Made by a program: the position numbers and the translations under genes | Assembly: GCA_934630485.1 (NCBI GenBank) | Contig: CAKTWD010000014.1 | Location: 1-23,862 of the forward strand | Reading direction: 5' to 3' | Source of the DNA: an uncultured Eggerthellaceae bacterium | GTDB lineage: Bacteria > Actinomycetota > Coriobacteriia > Coriobacteriales > Eggerthellaceae | Length of the DNA: 23,862 nt | The notes under the pieces: generated by a model | Seen by the model: the letters and a program-made list of their open reading frames with translations, nothing else | Told to the model about the DNA's origin: nothing | Database searches by the model: none | Part shown: one piece after another, positions 21,758 to 23,862 of the stretch | Layout: the number at the start of each line of letters is the position of its first letter | Position numbering within the stretch: the stretch's first letter is position 1

Positions 21758-23047
21758 TTAGTCGTTGAGCCCTCGTACGACAACGGTTCCTTTCAGGATG
21801 AAAGCCCAGAACACGAACGCGATGGCGGTGGAGATCACGATGATCGCGCCCACGCCGAACATGTAATTTGGCCAGGGAAGCACAGCCAGCAGCATGCCGA
21901 AGCAGCCGAATACCGTGTGCGTGAAGTTGATCACCGAGCTTGCGGCGCCGGTCTCGCCGTCGTGTTGGTTCAGCAGGATGTTGGTGCTGTACGGGCGTGC
22001 GCACGATTCTGCAAGAATGAACAGCAAGAACAAGCCGCAGAACGTGTACTCCGAAATGCCGCCGAATGCCATGAGGGCGAAACCTGCAGCAACGCTGACG
22101 GTCAAAAGCACGGTGGTGAACGTCTTCGCGCTCATGAATTTCTGAACGAAAAGCCAGATGAACGGGCCGACGCTGCCTGCCACGGCGCCTACGGCGAAAA
22201 ACGCGCTGTACCCCAGCTCGGACAGGCCGAATGCATCGATGTAAATGTACGAACCGACGGCGATGTAGGCCATGAACGGCAGGTTGAACATCGCCATGGT
22301 CAGCAGGAACAGCACGAACGGCTTGCTTTTCAGCACCCAGGTAAGGTGGCCGATGGTGGGCAGGATGTTGTCGCGCGTGCGCTGGTTCTTCGGCAGCGAT
22401 TCCGAGAACATCAGGCCCATGGCAAGAATAAGCACACCGATCACGGTCAGCGTGACGAAGATACCGCGCCAGTCAAGGACTTGCAGCAGCAACGAGCCGA
22501 TAACGGGGGCGAACACGGGACCGACGACGAACATGACCTGCACGACGGACAGGACCTTCTCGCGATAAGCGGGTTTGAATGCGTCTTTGACCACGGCGGT
22601 GCCGATTGCGCCCACGGCGCCGGCTCCCAACGCTTGGATAACGCGCATGGCGATAAGGAATTCGATGGTGGGGGCGATGGCGCAAAGCGCGCTGCCCAGG
22701 GTGTAGGCGCCGGCGCCGGCAAGAAGCACGGGCTTGCGTCCGTATTTGTCGCTCATCGTGCCGAAAAGCAACAGGCCGATGGCGTTGAAGGCGAAGAAGC
22801 CCACAAGAGTAAGGTTCACGGCAGCCGCATCGGTGTTCAGGTACTGAACCATGTGCGGGATGGCCGGGGTGTACATGTCAAGTGCCAAAGGCGTAAGGAG
22901 CGATGCGATTACCAGCAGCGCAAGGGTTCCAACTGCGCCAAGGTGGGGTTGATCGCAGGAAAGCCAGGCGCCCAGGCCCTTGTTTTCGGTGGTTACGGTG
23001 TCGGCATTGCCGACGGTTTCGACGTTCTCGTTCTTGATTTCCTTCAT
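21758..23047 (-). CDS. MFS drug efflux transporter, Bcr/CflA-like
   Basis: A 429-residue, twelve-helix major facilitator of the DHA1 group. Motif A between helices 2 and 3 reads GTMSDKYGRKPVLL; motif D1-like LTPLALDMYTPAIPHM precedes it; motif C in helix 5 reads VVGPVFAPVIGSLLL; MRVIQALGAGAVGAIGTAVVKD is typical of Bcr/CflA proteins. These expel drugs such as bicyclomycin, chloramphenicol or sulfonamides with protons; here the substrate is open and metabolite export is possible too. ATG 23047 is chosen (AGGA about ten bases upstream); the frame extends to 23092 without better support. It converges on the LuxR-type gene with only 85 bases between and no obvious terminator. A palindromic operator candidate lies 70 bases upstream. 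Confidence 0.88.
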   Translation of the reverse strand: MKEIKNENVETVGNADTVTTENKGLGAWLSCDQPHLGAVGTLALLVIASLLTPLALDMYTPAIPHMVQYLNTDAAAVNLTLVGFFAFNAIGLLLFGTMSDKYGRKPVLLAGAGAYTLGSALCAIAPTIEFLIAMRVIQALGAGAVGAIGTAVVKDAFKPAYREKVLSVVQVMFVVGPVFAPVIGSLLLQVLDWRGIFVTLTVIGVLILAMGLMFSESLPKNQRTRDNILPTIGHLTWVLKSKPFVLFLLTMAMFNLPFMAYIAVGSYIYIDAFGLSELGYSAFFAVGAVAGSVGPFIWLFVQKFMSAKTFTTVLLTVSVAAGFALMAFGGISEYTFCGLFLLFILAESCARPYSTNILLNQHDGETGAASSVINFTHTVFGCFGMLLAVLPWPNYMFGVGAIIVISTAIAFVFWAFILKGTVVVRGLND

Positions 23048-23470
23048 TGGTCGATCTTCCTGATGAAACGGCCCCATATTGCTTGGTAGCAAGTTGGTGG
23101 GGTTTCCACTGCTTAGGGTTTCACAAATGAAACCATCTCTCTAGAGAATCGCGGTTCACTCCATAAACGAACCGTATCTTGCGCGGGTTCGTCTGGCAGC
23201 CTGTTTTGCTTTTGCAAGGTTTTACCTGCGAAAACGGTTTGCTGGGGAAGCTGGTGTGGCTGCGTCTCCGCTTCCATGGGGGGGTCGACATCCGCAAGTT
23301 CTTGTCTGGCTGATCTGACGGCGATTCCGACGGACGCCGTTGGGGATCGTAGATTATGCGCAGTAGGGCGATCGGTGGGAATTAGGTTGGTGACTGCGTT
23401 AATATGGATGTCTACGACCGAGTGCGTGCTGTGCGCTCGGCGGCCCTATCACCGACCGAAACGACGAGAT
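23048..23470. other. Divergent intergenic region, efflux pump / glycosyltransferase
   Basis: No gene seen in about 420 bases. The pump side holds the inverted repeat at 23117-23134 and the palindrome TCTCTAGAGA (23138-23147); the other side has a weak hairpin (23318-23323 with 23335-23340). No clear promoter could be selected for either gene. A 70-codon frame starting at 23404 overlaps the glycosyltransferase start in another frame and is not believed. Confidence 0.5.
23117..23134. promoter_or_regulatory. Palindromic operator candidate of the efflux pump
   Basis: GGTTTCA-CAAA-TGAAACC, perfect 7-bp arms, 70 bases before the pump's start codon. The hexamer GGTTTC occurs again at 23101-23106. 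The form fits a TetR- or MarR-type repressor site, as often found at drug pumps; the repressor gene is not in the window. Confidence 0.5.
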
Positions 23471-23862
23471 ATGCCCGATCGCAAACTCCTCACGCTTGCC
23501 GTGCCTGCTTACAATGCGGGTTCGTTCTTGCATCAGTGCCTGGATACCCTGGTCGATGCGGGCAGCGCATTGGAAGTTCTTGTCGTCAACGACGGCTCCA
23601 AAGACAACACGCTTGAGGTTGCTCGCGCTTATCAGCAGAAATACCCTGACGTCATTGTGGCCGTTGATCAGCAAAACCGTAACTGGGGCGGCGTTATCAA
23701 CCATGCTTTGGAGCTTGCCAAAGGCGAGTATTTCTATGTTGTCGACTCTGACGACTGGCTTGATCCGGCGGTTCTGAAAGAGGTCCTTGCGAAGCTGGCA
23801 GAGCTTGATGCGGCCGATTCGCTGGTTGATCTGTTCGTGGTCAACTATGTGTACAACCAGGT
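23471..23862 (+). CDS. Family 2 glycosyltransferase, N-terminal part
   Basis: The frame is open from ATG 23471 to the right edge, giving the first 130 residues. They show the GT-A fold of GT2 enzymes: LLTLAVPAYNAGSFLHQCLDTL (8-29), LEVLVVNDGSKDNT (35-48, nucleotide-sugar binding) and YVVDSDDWLDPAVL (about 93-106), where DSDD is the metal-binding DxD-type motif. The enzyme adds a sugar from a nucleotide donor to a surface polysaccharide or lipid; acceptor unknown. There is no good ribosome binding site before the ATG (ACGACGAGAT), so the start is somewhat uncertain, though the homologous region begins right after it. The rest of the gene, and possibly a polysaccharide cluster, lies to the right. 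Confidence 0.88.
   Translation, partial: MPDRKLLTLAVPAYNAGSFLHQCLDTLVDAGSALEVLVVNDGSKDNTLEVARAYQQKYPDVIVAVDQQNRNWGGVINHALELAKGEYFYVVDSDDWLDPAVLKEVLAKLAELDAADSLVDLFVVNYVYNQ

Noticed and set aside
23404..23616. Possible 70-residue protein just before the glycosyltransferase
   Set aside because: It overlaps the GT2 coding sequence in another frame and has a Cys/Arg-rich composition typical of shadow frames.

Overview
The window reads as a chromosomal segment of a moderately GC-rich anaerobic actinobacterium, most likely of the class Coriobacteriia (Eggerthellaceae-like). This placement is an inference. It rests on high-GC coding sequence, AAGGAG-type ribosome binding sites, ATP-dependent PEP carboxykinase, anaerobic ferrous iron uptake, and a LuxR-type regulator fused to a large N-terminal membrane domain, an architecture common in that family. 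No rRNA, tRNA, CRISPR array, IS element or prophage was recognised. The DNA is dense, ordinary housekeeping and accessory sequence.

Layout. 1-2.5 kb: the C-terminal end of an FtsX-like ABC permease, a nitroreductase (-), and a membrane-anchored endonuclease/exonuclease/phosphatase-fold protein (+). 2.56-4 kb: a MerR regulator and a DUF454 (YbaN-like) membrane protein, each preceded by almost the same long-spacer promoter with a dyad, which looks like a two-gene regulon. 4-7.4 kb: PEP carboxykinase (-) with a 55-residue membrane protein directly downstream, and a divergent MetE-C-like methyltransferase (+). 7.4-10.9 kb: an NSS-family Na+ symporter, then xanthine phosphoribosyltransferase and an NCS2 xanthine/uracil permease that overlap by ATGA. 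11.1-14.35 kb: an AT-rich regulatory region, feoA, and feoB with a long acidic insertion, closed by a strong terminator.

14.3-16.8 kb: a two-gene DNA-repair-like operon (-), a radical SAM protein and its usual DUF4130/TIGR03915 partner, coupled by an ATGA overlap. Its promoter is covered by two LexA-like boxes lying in an 18-bp perfect inverted repeat, and the radical SAM protein carries a sliding-clamp-type QMSLF motif. 16.8-17.2 kb: a FeoB-associated Cys-rich membrane protein under a DtxR/IdeR-like operator. 17.4-18.1 kb: a 125-residue protein of unknown function preceded by a nested inverted-repeat leader that could be a structured RNA. 18.1-21.7 kb: a YeiH-family putative sulfate exporter (-) and a divergent membrane-fused LuxR regulator (+) with a cluster of repeated half-sites at its start. 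21.7-23.9 kb: a Bcr/CflA-type MFS efflux pump (-) with a palindromic operator candidate, and the start of a family 2 glycosyltransferase (+) cut by the window edge.

How the parts fit. The Feo genes and the Cys-rich protein form one ferrous-iron module, interrupted by the DNA-repair pair on the other strand. The two most unusual regulatory layouts are the duplicated MerR-type promoter and the LexA-like control region of the radical SAM operon. The nested-repeat leader at 17913-18052 is the best candidate for something undescribed.
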